DNA of 33,644 nucleotides. Origin: Saccoglossus kowalevskii. Taxonomy: Eukaryota; Hemichordata; Enteropneusta; Harrimaniidae. Made by a program: the position numbers and the translations under genes. Shown here piece by piece: positions 12,691-25,705 of the stretch. How positions within the stretch are numbered: position 1 is the first letter of the stretch; the number at the start of each line of letters is the position of its first letter. Location: the NCBI RefSeq assembly GCF_000003605.2, contig NW_003115166.1, positions 1 to 33,644 of the forward strand. Direction: 5' to 3'. A model generated the notes under the pieces. The model was not told where the DNA came from. It saw only the letters and a list, made by a program, of their open reading frames with translations, and made no database searches.

Positions 12691-12956
12691 TGCCTACACA
12701 TTATTAGATGATTCTGTACTGCACTACATGGCAGTACACTTACCTACACTTCAATACATGATACTGTACTGCTCTATACGGCAGTCTATTTCCCTACACT
12801 TCAATACATGATACTGTACTGCCTTACACTGCAGTACAGTTACCGACACTTCAATACATGATACTGCACTGCACTACACGGCAGTGCAGTTATCTACACT
12901 TCAATACATGATACTGTGCTGCACTATACGGCAGTGTATTTACCTACATTTCAATA

Positions 12957-13056
12957 CATGATACTGTACTGCACTACACGGCAGTGCAGTTATCTACACT
13001 TCAATACATGATACTGTGCTGCACTATACGGCAGTGCACTTACCTACACTTCAATG
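12957..13056 (+). repeat. Representative type A + type B dimer (100 bp)
   Basis: This stretch shows the two main monomers side by side. Type A (12,957-13,006) has GTACTGCACTACACGG followed by CAGTGCAGTTA. Type B (13,007-13,056) has GTGCTGCACTATACGG followed by CAGTGCACTTA. The three differing sites (A/G, C/T, G/C) usually travel together, and A and B follow each other in alternation through much of the window, for example across about 1,100-1,320. The alternation is imperfect: runs of mixed monomers such as TATACGG with GCAGTTA occur, as expected from exchange between A and B units. The dimer is the smallest higher-order unit I can support. Confidence 0.8.
12968..12990. other. Inverted repeat (hairpin or cruciform) inside a type A monomer
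   Basis: ACTGCACT (12,968-12,975) is the exact reverse complement of AGTGCAGT (12,983-12,990), with the 7-base loop ACACGGC between them. The same 8-bp stem recurs in every unmutated type A monomer, so potential hairpins are spaced about 100 bp apart or closer. In type B the equivalent arms pair over only six bases (TGCACT with AGTGCA, 13,020-13,038), because GCAGTTA is replaced by GCACTTA; the right arm then forms its own 8-bp palindrome, AGTGCACT. Whether a cruciform or RNA hairpin forms is inference. Confidence 0.75.
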
Positions 13057-13926
13057 CTTGATACTGTACTGCACTACACGGCAGTGCAGTTACCCACACT
13101 TCATTACATGATTCTGTACTGCTCTACACGGCAGTATATTTACCTACACTTCAATACATGATACTGTACTGCACAAAACGGCAGTGTATTTACCCACACT
13201 TCATTACATGATACTGTACTGCCTTACACTGCAGTGCAGTTACCGACACTTCAATACATGATACTGTACTTCACTATACGGCAATGCACTTACCTACACT
13301 TCAAAACATGATACTGTACTGCACTACACGGCAGTGCAGTTATCTACACTTCAATACATGATACTGTGCTGCACTATACGGCAGTGCTTTTACCTACACT
13401 TCAATACATGACAGTGTACTGCACTACACGGCAGTGCAGTTACCTACACTTCAATACATGATACTGTATTGCACTACATGGCAGTGCAGTTATCTACACT
13501 TCAATACATGATACTGTGCTGCACTATACGGCAGTGCACTTACCTACACTTCAATGCATGATACTGTACTGCACTATACGTCAGTGCGCTTACCTACACT
13601 TCAATACATGATACTGTATTGCACTACATGGCAGTGCAGTTACCTACACTTCAATACATGATACTGTGCTGCACTATACGGCAGTGCACTTACCTACACT
13701 TCAATACATGATACTGTACTGCACTATACGGCAGTGCACTTACCTACACTTAAATACATGATACTGTACTGCACTATACGTCAGTGCACTTATCTACACT
13801 TAAATATATGATACTGTATTGCACTGCACGTCAGTACAGTTACCTACACTTCAATACATGATACTGTGCTGCTCTATACGTCAGTGCACTTATCTACACT
13901 TCAATACATGATACTGTACTGCACTA

Positions 13927-14685
13927 CATGGCAGTGCAGTTACCTACACTTCAATACATGATACTGTGCAGCACTATACGGCAGTGCACTTACCTATACT
14001 TCAATACACAATACTGTACTGCACTATATAACAGTGCAGTTACCTACACTTCAATACATGTTACTGCACAGTACGGCAGAACACTTACCTACACTTCAAT
14101 ACATGATACTGTGCTGCACTATACATCAGTGCACTTACCTGCACTTCAATACATGATAATGTACTGCACTATATGGCAGTGCAATTGTCTACACTTCAAT
14201 ACATGATACTGTACAACACTATACGGCAGTACATTTACCTACACTTCAATACATGATACTGTTCTGCTCTACACGGCAGTGCAGTTACCTACAATTCAAT
14301 AAATGATACTGTGCTGCACTATACGGCAGTATCTTTACCTACACTTCAATACATGATACTGTACTGCACAACACGCCAGTGTATTTTCCCACACTTCAAT
14401 ACATGATACTGTACTTCACTACACGGCAGTGCAGTTACCGACACTTCAATACATGATACTGTACTTCACTATACGGCAATGCACTTACCTCCACTTCAAT
14501 ACATGATACTGTACTGCACAACACAGCAGTGTATTTACCCACACTCCATCACATGTTACTGTACTGCCTTACACTGCAGTGCAGTTACCGACACTTCAAT
14601 ACATGATACTGTACTTCACTATATGCCAATGCACTTACCTACACTTCAATACATGATACAGTACTGCACTACACGGCAGTGCAGT
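13927..14685 (+). repeat. Duplicated block at offset 1,995, right copy
   Basis: Partner of 11,932-12,690 with the same private variants. It has GTACAACACT near 14,212 where the left copy has GTACTGCACT. After the block it continues into the common CACTAAACGG unit, whereas the left copy enters the distinctive 12.7-13.9 kb monomers. Confidence 0.8.
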
Positions 14686-15149
14686 TACCTACACTTCAAT
14701 ACATGATACTGTACTGCACTAAACGGCAGTGCACTTACCTACACTTTATTACATGATTCTGTACTGCTCTACAAGGCAGTGTATTTTCCCACACTTCAAT
14801 ACTGATACTGTACTGCACTACACGGCAGTGCAGTTGTCTACACTTCAATACATGATAATGTACTGCACTACACGGCAGTACAGTTACCTACACTTCAATA
14901 CATGATACTGTGCTGCACTATACGGCAATGCACTTATCTACACTTCAATACATGATACTGTACTGCACTATACGGCAGTGCAGTTACCTACACTTCAATA
15001 CATGATAATGTGCTGCACTATACGGCAGTGCACTTATCTACACTTCAATACTGATACTGTACTGCACTACACGGCAGTGCAGTTGTCTACACTTCAATAC
15101 ATGATACTGTTCTGCTCTACACGGCAGTGCAGTTACCTACACTTCAATA

Positions 15150-15608
15150 CATGATACTGTGCTGCACGATACGGCAGTGCACTTACCTACACTTCAATAC
15201 ATGATACTGTACTGCACCATACGGCACTGCAGTTATCTGCACTTCAATACATGATACTGAGCTGTACTATACGGCAGTGCACTTACCTACACTTCTATAC
15301 ATGATACTGTACTGCACTATACGTCAGTGCACTTATCTACACTTCAATACATGATACTGTACTTCACTATACGGCAATGCACTTACCTACACTTCAGTAC
15401 ATGATACTGTACAGCACTACACGGCAGTACAGTTACCTACACTTCAATGCATGATACTGTGCTGGACTATACGGCAATGCACTTATCTACACTTCAATAC
15501 ATGATACTGTACTGCACTATACGGCAGAACAGTTACCTACACATCAATACATGATACTGTGCTGCACACTTACGACAATGCACTTATCTACACTTCAATA
15601 CATGATAC
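15150..15608 (+). repeat. Duplicated block at offset 4,497, left copy (partner 19,647-20,105)
   Basis: The ordered variants GCACCATACGG, GAGCTGTACT, CTTCTATACATG, GTACAGCACT, GCTGGACTAT, CACATCAATAC and the 51-bp CACACTTACG unit recur at 19,647-20,105. The related 7.2-7.6 kb copy has CTTATATACATG in place of CTTCTATACATG. Confidence 0.75.
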
Positions 15609-15900
15609 TGTGCTGCACTATACGACAATGCACTTATCTACACTTCAATACATGATTCTGTACTTCACTATACGGCAATGCACTTACCTACACTGCAATA
15701 CATGATACTGTACTGCACTACACGGCAGTACAGTTACCTACACTTCAATACATGATACTGTGCTGCACTATACGGCAATGCACTCATCTACCCTTCAATA
15801 CATGATACTGTACTGCACTATACGGCAGTGCACTTACCTACACTTCAATACATGATAATGTACTGCACTATACGTCATTGCACTTATCTACTCTTCAATA

Positions 15901-16090
15901 CATGATACTGTACTGCGCAACACGGCAGTGTATTTACCCACAATTCATTACATGTTACTGTACTGCCTTACACTGCAGTACAGTTACCGACACTTCAATA
16001 CATGATACTGTACTTCACTATACGCCAATGCACTTACCTAGACTTTAATACATGATACTGTACTGCACTACAAGGCAGTACACTTACCTA
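15901..16090 (+). repeat. Run of divergent monomers
   Basis: Units here carry GCGCAACACGG, CACAATTCATTACATG, GCCTTACACTGCAGTACAG, CCTAGACTTTAATAC and CTACAAGGCAGTACAC. Parts resemble the 12.7-13.2 kb lineage rather than the neighbouring type A and B units, so this looks like a short patch moved in from another lineage of the array. Confidence 0.55.
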
Positions 16091-16354
16091 CACTTCAATA
16101 CATGATATTGTGCTGCTTTATACGTCAGTGCACTTATCTACACTTCAATACATGATACTGCACTGCACTACACGGCAGTGCAGTTACCTACACTTCAATA
16201 CATGATACTATGCTGCACTATACGGCAGTGCACTTACCCACACTTCAATACATGATACTGTACTGCACTATACGGCAGTGCAGTTACCTACACTTCAATA
16301 CATGATACTATGCTGCACTATACGGCAGTGCACTTAGCTACACTTCAATACTGA

Positions 16355-17840
16355 TACTGTACTGCACTACACGGCAGTGCAGTTGTCTACACTTCAATAC
16401 ATGATACTGTTCTGCTCTACACGGCAGTGCAGTTACCTACACTTCAATACATGATACTGTGCAGCACGATACGGCAGTGCACTTACCTACACTTCAATAC
16501 ATGATACTGTACTGCACTATACGGCAGTGCAGTTATCTGCACTTCAATACATGATACTGAGCTGCACTATACGGCAGTGCACTTACCTACACTTCAATAC
16601 ATGATACTGTACTGCACTATACGTCAGTGCACTTATCTACACTTCAATACATGATACTGTACTTCACTATACGGCAATGCACTTACCTACTCTTCATTAC
16701 ATGATACTGTACTGCACTACACGGCAGTACAGTTACCTACACTTCAATACATGATACTGTGCTGCACTATACGGCAATGCACTTATCTACACTTCAATAC
16801 ATGATACTGTACTGCACTATACGGCAGAACAGTTACCTACACATCAATACATGATACTGTGCTGCACACTTACGACAATGCACTTATCTACACTTCAATA
16901 CATGATACTGTACTTCACTATACGACAATGCACTTACCTACACTTCAATACATGATACTGTACTGCACTACACGGCAGTACAGTTACCTACACTTCAATA
17001 CATGATACTGTGCTGCACTATACGGCAATGCACTTATCTACACTTCAATACATGATACTGTACTGCACTATACGGCAGTGCACTTACCTACACTTCAATA
17101 CATGATTGTACTGCACTATACGTCAGTGCACTTATCTACACTTCAATACATGATACTGTACTGCACTACACGGCAGTGTAGTTACCTACACTTCAATACA
17201 TGATGCTGTGCTGCTCTATACGTCAGTGCACTTATCTACACTTCAATACATGATACTGTACTGCACTACATGGCAGTGCAGTTACCTACACTTCAATACA
17301 TTATACTGTGCTGCACTATACGGCAGTGCACTTACCTATACTTCAATACACGATACTGTACTGCACTATATGGCAGTGCAGTTACCTACACTTCAATACA
17401 TGTTACTGTACTGCACTATATGGCAGTGCAGTTACCTACACTTCAATACATGATACTATGCTGCACTATACGGCAGAACACTTACCTACACTTCAATACA
17501 TGGTACTGTTCTGTTCTACACGGCAGTGCAGTTGTCTACACTTTATTACATGATTCTGTACTGCACTATACGGCAGAACAGTTACCTACACTTCAATACA
17601 TGATACTGTGCTGCACACTTACGACAATGCACTTATCCACACTTCAATACATGATACTGTACTTCACTATACGACAATGCACTTACCTACACTTCAATAC
17701 ATGATACTGTACTGCACTACACGGCAGTACAGTTACCTACACTTCAATACATGATACTGTGCTGCACTATACGGCAATGCACTTATCTACACTTCAATAC
17801 ATGATACTGTACTGCACTATACGGCAGTGCACTTATCTAC
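16355..17840 (+). repeat. Block gamma, copy 2
   Basis: It matches 21,350-22,836 at a constant offset of 4,996 over about 1.49 kb, and from 16,988 to 17,926 it also matches 30,150-31,088 at a constant offset of 13,162. The unit CTTATCCACACTTC near 17,634 is shared with those two copies but is absent from copy 1, where the two-monomer segment is missing. Confidence 0.8.
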
Positions 17841-18896
17841 ACTTCAATACTGATACTGTACTGCACTACACGGCAGTGCAGTTGTCTACACTTCAATACA
17901 TGATACTGTTCTGCTCTACACGGCAGAACAGTTACCTACACATCAATACATGATACTGTGCTGCACACTTACGGCAATGCACTTATCTACACTTCAATAC
18001 ATGATACTGTACTTCACTATACGACAATGCACTTACCTACACTTTAATACATGATACTGTACTGCACTACACGGCAGTACAGTTACCTACACTTCAATAC
18101 ATGATACTGTGCTGCACTATACGGCAATGCACTTATCTACACTTCAATACATGATACTGTACTGCACTATACGGCAGTGCACTTACCTACACTTCAATAC
18201 ATGATTGTACTGCACTATACGTCAGTGCACTTATCTACACTTCAATACATGATACTGTACTGCACTACACGGCAGTGTAGTTACCTACACTTCAATACAT
18301 GATACTGTGCTGCTCTATACGTCAGTGCACTTATCTACACTTCAATACATGATACGGTACTGCACTACATGGCAGTGCAGTTATCTACACTCCAATACAT
18401 GATACTGTGCTGCACTATACGGCAGTGCACTTACCCACACTTCAATACATGATACTGTTCTGCTCTACACGGCAGTGCAGTTACCTACACTTCAATACAT
18501 GATACTGTACTTCACTATACGGCAATGCACTTTCCTCCACTTCAATACATGATACTGTACTGCACAACACAGCAGTGTATTTATCTGCACTTCAATACAT
18601 GATACTGTACTGCACTATACGGCAGTGCACTTACCTACACTTCAATACATGATACTGTACTTCACTATATGCCAATGCACTTACCTACACTTCAATACAT
18701 GATACAGTACTGCACTACACGGCAGTGCAGTTACCTACACTTCAATACATGATACTGTACTGCACTAAACGGCAGTGCACTTATCTACACTTTATTACAT
18801 GATACTGTACTGCACTATACGGCAGAACAGTTACCTACACTTCAATACATGATACTGTGATGCACTATACGGTAATGCACTTATCTACACTACAAT

Positions 18897-19690
18897 ACAT
18901 GATACTGAGCTGCACTATAGGGCAGTGCACTTACCTACACTTCAATACATGATACTGTACTGCACTATACGTCAGTGCACTAATCTACACTTCAATACAT
19001 GATACTGTACCTCACTATACGGCAATGCACTTACCTACACTTCAGTACATGATACTGTACTGCACTACACGGCAGTACAGTTACCTACACTTCAATGCAT
19101 GATACTGTGCTGCACTATACGGCAATGCACTTATCTACACTTCAATACATGATACTGTACTGCACTATACGGCAGAACAGTTACCTACACATCAATACAT
19201 GATACTGTGCTGCACACTTACGACAATGCACTTATCTACACTTCAATACATGATACTGTACTTCACTATACGACAATGCACTTACCTACACTTCAATACA
19301 TGATACTGTACTGCACTACACGGCAGTACAGTTACCTACACTTCAATACATGATACTGTGCTGCACTATACGGCAATGCACTTATCTACACTTCAATACA
19401 TGATACTGTACTGCACTATACGGCAGTGCACTTACCTACACTTCAATAAATGATTGTACTGCACTATACGTCAGTGCACTTATCTACACTTCAAAACATG
19501 ATACTGTACTGCACTACACGGCAGTGTAGTTACCTACACTTCAATACATGATACTGTGCTGCTCTATATGTCAGTGCACTTATCTACACTTCAATACATG
19601 ATACTGTACTGCACTACATGGCAGTGCAGTTACCTACACTTCAGTACATGATACTGTGCTGCACTATACGGCAGTGCACTTACCTACACT
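18897..19690 (+). repeat. Duplicated block at offset 13,711, left copy
   Basis: The rare forms CTATAGGGCAG, GCACTAATCTAC, GTACCTCACT, CAATAAATGATTGTAC and TTCAAAACATG occur here and in the same order at 32,608-33,395. The flanks differ on both sides. Confidence 0.85.
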
Positions 19691-20950
19691 TCAATACATG
19701 ATACTGTACTGCACCATACGGCAGTGCAGTTATCTGCACTTCAATACATGATACTGAGCTGTACTATACGGCAGTGCACTTACCTACACTTCTATACATG
19801 ATACTGTACTGCACTATACGTCAGTGCACTTATCTACACTTCAATACATGATACTGTACTTCACTATACGGCAATGCACTTACCTACACTTCAGTACATG
19901 ATACTGTACAGCACTACACGGCAGTACAGTTACCTACACTTCAATGCATGATACTGTGCTGGACTATACGGCAATGCACTTATCTACACTTCAATACATG
20001 ATACTGTACTGCACTATACGGCAGAACAGTTACCTACACATCAATACATGATACTGTGCTGCACACTTACGACAATGCACTTATCTACACTTCAATACAT
20101 GATACTGTACTTCACTATACGACAATGCACTTACCTACACTTCAATACATGATACTGTACTGCACTACACGGCAGTACAGTTACCTACACTTCAATACAT
20201 GATACTGTGCTGCACTATACGGCAATGCACTTATCTACACTTCAATACATGATACTGTACTGCACTATACGGCAGTGCACTTACCTACACTTCAATACAT
20301 GATTGTACTGCACTATACGTCAGTGCACTTATCTACACTTCAATACATGATACTGTACTGCACTACACGGCAGTGTAGTTACCTACACTTCAATACATGA
20401 TACTGTGCTGCTCTATACGTCAGTGCACTTATCTACACTTCAATACATGATACGGTACTGCACTACATGGCAGTGCAGTTATCTACACTCCAATACATGA
20501 TACTGTGCTGCACTATACGGCAGTGCACTTACCCACACTTCAATACATGATACTGTACTTCACTACACGGCAGTGCTGTTACCGACACTTCAATACATGA
20601 TACTGTACTTCACTATACGGCAATGCACTTACCTCCACTTCATACATGATACTGTACTGCACAACACAGCAGTGTATTTACCCCACACTCCATCACATGT
20701 TACTGTACTGCCTTACACTGCAGTGCAGTTACCGACACTTCAATACATGATACTGTACTTCACTATATGCCAATGCACTTACCTACACTTCAATACATGA
20801 TACAGTACTGCACTACACGGCAGTGCAGTTACCTACACTTCAATACATGATACTGTACTGCACTAAACGGCAGTGCACTTACCTACACTTTATTACTTGA
20901 TTCTGTACTGCTCTACAAGGCAGTGTATTTTCCCACACTTCAATACATGA
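19690..20950 (+). repeat. Duplicated block at offset 11,464, left copy
   Basis: About 1.25 kb match 31,154-32,405. Anchors are GAGCTGTACT (19,754 against 31,218), the CATGATTGTAC unit (20,298 against 31,762), GATACGGTACTGC, CTACACTCCAATAC and GTGCTGTTACCG. A one-base deletion (CTTCATACATG near 20,640) and a one-base insertion (TACCCCACACTCC near 20,681) in the left copy cancel out. Confidence 0.8.
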
Positions 20951-21349
20951 TACTGTGCTGCACTATACGGCAATGCACTTATCTACACTTCAATACATGA
21001 TACTGTAATGCACTATACGGCAGTGCACTTACCTACACTTCAATACATGATAATGTACTGCACTATACGTCATTGCACTTATCTACACTTCAATACATGA
21101 TACTGTGCTGCTTTATACGTCAGTGCACTTATCTACACTTCAATACATGATACTGCACTGCACTAAACGGCAGTGCAGTTATCTACACTTCAATACATGA
21201 TACTGTGCTGCACTATACGGCAGTGCACTTACCCACACTTCAATACATGATACTGTGCTGCACTATACGGCAGTGCACTTATCTACACTTCAATACTTGA
21301 TACTGAGCTGCACTATACGGCAGTGCACTTACCTACACTTCAATACATG

Positions 21350-22836
21350 ATACTGTACTGCACTACACGGCAGTGCAGTTGTCTACACTTCAATACATGA
21401 TACTGTTCTGCTCTACACGGCAGTGCAGTTACCAACACTTCAATACATGATACTGTGCAGCACGATACGGCAGTGCACTTACCTACACTTCAATACATGA
21501 TACTGTACTGCACTATACGGCAGTGCAGTTATCTGCACTTCAATACTTGATACTGAGCTGCACTATACGGCAGTGCACTTACCTACACTTCAATACATGA
21601 TACTGTACTGCACTATACGTCAGTGCACTTATCTACACTTCAATACATGATACTGTACTTCACTATACGGCAATGCACTTACCTACACTTCAGTACATGA
21701 TACTGTGCTGCACTACACGGCAGTACAGTTACCTACACTTCAATGCATGATACTGTGCTGCACTATACGGCAATGCACTTATCTACACTTCAATACATGA
21801 TACTGTACTGCACTATACGGCAGAACAGTTACCTACACTTCAATACATGATACTGTGCTGCACACTTACGACAATGCACTTATCTACCCATCAATACATG
21901 ATACTGTACTTCACTATACGACAATGCACTTACCTACACTTCAATACATGATACTGTACTGCACTACACGGCAGTACAGTTACCTACACTTCAATACATG
22001 ATACTGTGCTGCACTATACGGCAATGCACTTATCTACACTTCAATACATGATACTGTACTGCACTATACGGCAGTGCACTTACCTACACTTCAATACATG
22101 ATTGTACTGCACTATACGTCAGTGCACTTATCTACACTTCAATACATGATACTGTACTGCACTACACGGCAGTGTAGTTACCTACACTTCAATACATGAT
22201 ACTGTGCTGCTCTATACGTCATTGCACTTATCTACACTTCAATACATGATACTGTACTGCACTACATGGCAGTGCAGTTACCTACACTTCAATACATGAT
22301 ACTGTGCTGCACTATACGGCAGTGCACTTACCTATACTTCAATACACGATACTGTACTGCACTATATGGCAGTGCAGTTACCTACACTTCAATACATGTT
22401 ACTGTACTGCACTATATGGCAGTGCAGTTACCTACACTTCAATACATGATACTATGCTGCACTATACGGCAGAACACTTACCTACACTTCAATACATGGT
22501 ACTGTTCTGCTCTACACGGCAGTGCAGTTGTCTACACTTTATTACATGATTCTGTACTGCACTATACGGCAGAACAGTTACCTACACTTCAATACATGAT
22601 ACTGTGCTGCACACTTACGACAATGCACTTATCCACACTTCAATACATGATACTGTACTTCACTATACGACAATGCACTTACCTACACTTCAATACATGA
22701 TACTGTACTGCACTACACGGCAGTACAGTTACCTACACTTCAATACATGATACTGTGCTGCACTATACGGCAATGCACTTATCTACACTTCAATACATGA
22801 TACTGTACTGCACTATACGGCAGTGCACTTATCTAC
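21350..22836 (+). repeat. Block gamma, copy 3
   Basis: The landmarks CTGAGCTGC (21,553), the CATGATTGTAC unit (22,097), CATGGTACTGTTC (about 22,496) and CTTATCCACAC (about 22,628) all fall 4,996 bases after their counterparts at 16.5-17.7 kb. Only scattered substitutions separate the two. Confidence 0.8.
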
Positions 22837-22844
22837 ACTTCAAT

Positions 22845-23958
22845 GCATGATACTGTACTGCACTACACGGCAGTGTAGTTACCTACACTTCAATACATGA
22901 TACTGTGCTGCTCTATACGTCAGTGCACTTATCTACACTTCAATACATGATACTGTACTGCACTACATGGCAGTGCAGTTACCTACACTTCAATACATGA
23001 TACTGTGCTGCACTATACGGCAGTGCACTTACCTATACTTCAATACACGATACTGTACTGCACTATATGGCAGTGCAGTTACCTACACTTCAATACATGT
23101 TACTGCACAGTACGGCAGAACACTTACCTACACTTCAATACATGATACTGTGCTGCACTATACATCAGTGCACTTACCTGCACTTCAATACATGATACTG
23201 TACTGCACTATATGGCAGTGCAGTTACCTACACTTCAATACATGATACTGTGCTGCACTATACGGCAGAACACTTACCTACACTTCAATACATGGTACTG
23301 TTCTGCTCTACACGGCAGTGCAGTTGTCTACACTTTATTACATGATTCTGTACTGCACTATACGGCAGTACATTTACCTACACTTCAATGCATGATATTG
23401 TTCTGCTCTACACGGCAGTGCAGTTACCTACAATTCAATAAATGATACTGTGCTGCACTATACGGCAGTACATTTACCTACACTTCAATACATGATACTG
23501 TACTGCACAACACGCCAGTGTATTTTCCCACACTTCAATACATGATACTGTACTTCACTACACGGCATTGCAGTTACCGACACTTCAATACATGATACTG
23601 TACTTCACTATACGGCAATGCACTTACCTCCACTTCAATACATGATACTGTACTGCACAACACAGCAGTGTATTTACCCACACTCCATCACATGTTACTG
23701 TACTGCCTTACACTGCAGTGCAGTTACCGACACTTCAATACATGATACTGTACTTCACTATATGCCAATGCACTTACCTACACTTCAATACATGATACAG
23801 TACTGCACTACACGGCAGTGCAGTTACCTACACTTCAATACATGATACTGTACTGCACTAAACGGCAGTGCACTTACCTACACTTTATTATTTGATTCTG
23901 TACTGCTCTACAAGGCAGTGTATTTTCCCACACTTCAATACTGATACTGTACTGCACT
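22845..23958 (+). repeat. Block beta, copy 2
   Basis: It matches 27,818-28,931 at an offset of 4,973 from the CAATGCATGATAC unit through the 49-bp CAATACTGATAC unit, and matches 2,680-3,655 over its middle part. Copies 2 and 3 share more sequence at both ends than either shares with copy 1, so they separated more recently. Confidence 0.8.
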
Positions 23959-25335
23959 ACACGGCAGTGCAGTTGTCTACACTTCAATACATGATATTGT
24001 ACTGCACTACACGGCAGTACAGTTACCTACACTTCAATACATGATACTGTGCTGCACTATACGGCAATGCACTTATCTACACTTCAATACATGATACTGT
24101 AATGCACTATACGGCAGTGCACTTACCTACACTTCAATACATGATAATGTACTGCACTATACGTCATTGCACTTATCTACACTTCAATACATGATACTGT
24201 GCTGCTTTATACGTCAGTGCACTTATCTACACTTCAATACATGATACTGCACTGCACTAAACGGCAGTGCAGTTAACTACACTTCAATACATGATACTGT
24301 GCTGCACTATACGGCAGTGCACTTACCCACACTTCAATACATGATACTGTACTGCACTATACGGCAGTGCAGTTACTTACACTTCAATACATGATACTGT
24401 GCTGCACTATACGGCAGTGCACTTATCTACACTTCAATACTTATACTGTACTGCACTACACGGCAGTGCAGTTGTCTACACTTCAATACATGATACTGTT
24501 CTGCTCTACACGGCAGTGCAGTTACCAACACTTCAATACATGATACTGTGCAGCACGATACGGCAGTGCACTTACCTACACTTCAATACATGATACTGTA
24601 CTGCACTATACGGCAGTGCAGTTATCTGCACTTCAATACTTGACACTGAGCTGCACTATACGGCAGTGCACTTACCTACACTTCAATACATGATGCTGTA
24701 CTGCACTATACGTCAGTGCACTTATCTACACTTCAATACATGATACTGTACTTCACTATACGGCAATGCACTTACCTACACTTCAGTACATGATACTGTA
24801 CTGCACTACACGGCAGTACAGTTACCTACACTTCAATGCATGATACTGTGCTGCACTATACGGCAATGCACTTATCTACACTTCAATACATGATACTGTA
24901 CTGCACTATACGGCAGAACAGTTACCTACACTTCAATACATGATACTGTGCTGCACACTTACGACAATGCACTTATCTACCCTTCAATACATGATACTGT
25001 ACTTCACTATACGACAATGCACTTACCTACACTTCAATACATGATACTGTACTGCACTACACGGCAGTACAGTTACCTACACTTCAATACATGATACTGT
25101 GCTGCACTATACGGCAATGCACTTATATACACTTCAATACATGATACTGTACTGCACTATACGGCAGTGCACTTACCTACACTTCAATACATGATTGTAC
25201 TGCACTATACGTCAGTGCACTTATCTACACTTCAATACATGATACTGTACTGCACTACACGGCAGTGTAGTTACCTACACTTCAATTCATGATACTATGC
25301 TGCTCTATACGTCAGTGCACTTATCTACACTTCAA
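23627..25335 (+). repeat. 1.7-kb duplicated block, right copy (partner 9,251-10,960)
   Basis: It carries the same ordered variants as the left copy, differing by single substitutions such as CTTGACACTGAG near 24,640 and CTTATATACACTTC near 25,125. Its left end lies inside block beta copy 2, so the two duplications overlap and were layered at different times. Confidence 0.8.
24142..24505 (+). repeat. Local duplication at offset 1,198, first copy
   Basis: The run ATAATGTACTGC, CGTCATTGC, GCTGCTTTATACG, CACTAAACGGC, GTTAACTACAC and the CAATACTTATACTG unit is repeated at 25,340-25,705. Confidence 0.75.
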
Positions 25336-25339
25336 TACA

Positions 25340-25705
25340 TGATAATGTACTGCACTATACGTCATTGCACTTATCTACACTTCAATACATTATACTGTGC
25401 TGCTTTATACGTCAGTGCACTTATCTACACTTCAATACATGATACTGCACTGCACTAAACGGCAGTGCAGTTAACTACACTTCAATACATGATACTGTGC
25501 TGCACTATACGGCAGTGCACTTACCCACACTTCAATACATGATACTGTACTGCACTATACGGCAGTGCAGTTACTTACACTTCAATACATGATAATGTGC
25601 TGCACTATACGGCAGTGCACTTATCTACACTTCAATACTTATACTGTACTGCACTACACGGCAGTGCAGTTGTCTACACTTCAATACATGATACTGTTCT
25701 GCTCT
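25340..25705 (+). repeat. Local duplication at offset 1,198, second copy
   Basis: It repeats 24,142-24,505 with small changes (CATTATACTG near 25,388, GATAATGTGC near 25,591) and then switches near 25,705 to an unrelated run beginning GGCAATGCAC. Confidence 0.75.

Larger units (their letters stand above)
12107..14056 (+). repeat. 39 consecutive monomers with no net length change
   Basis: Between the two 45-bp monomers at 12,062-12,106 and 14,057-14,101 the unit phase is held exactly for 1,950 bp. None of the 48-, 49- or 51-bp units common elsewhere appear. The part from about 12,690 to 13,870 also has its own mix of units (TACATGGCAGTACAC, GCAGTATATTTACC, CATTACATGATTC, CACTGCACGTCAG) and lacks a long duplicate that I could find in the window. 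Confidence 0.75.
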
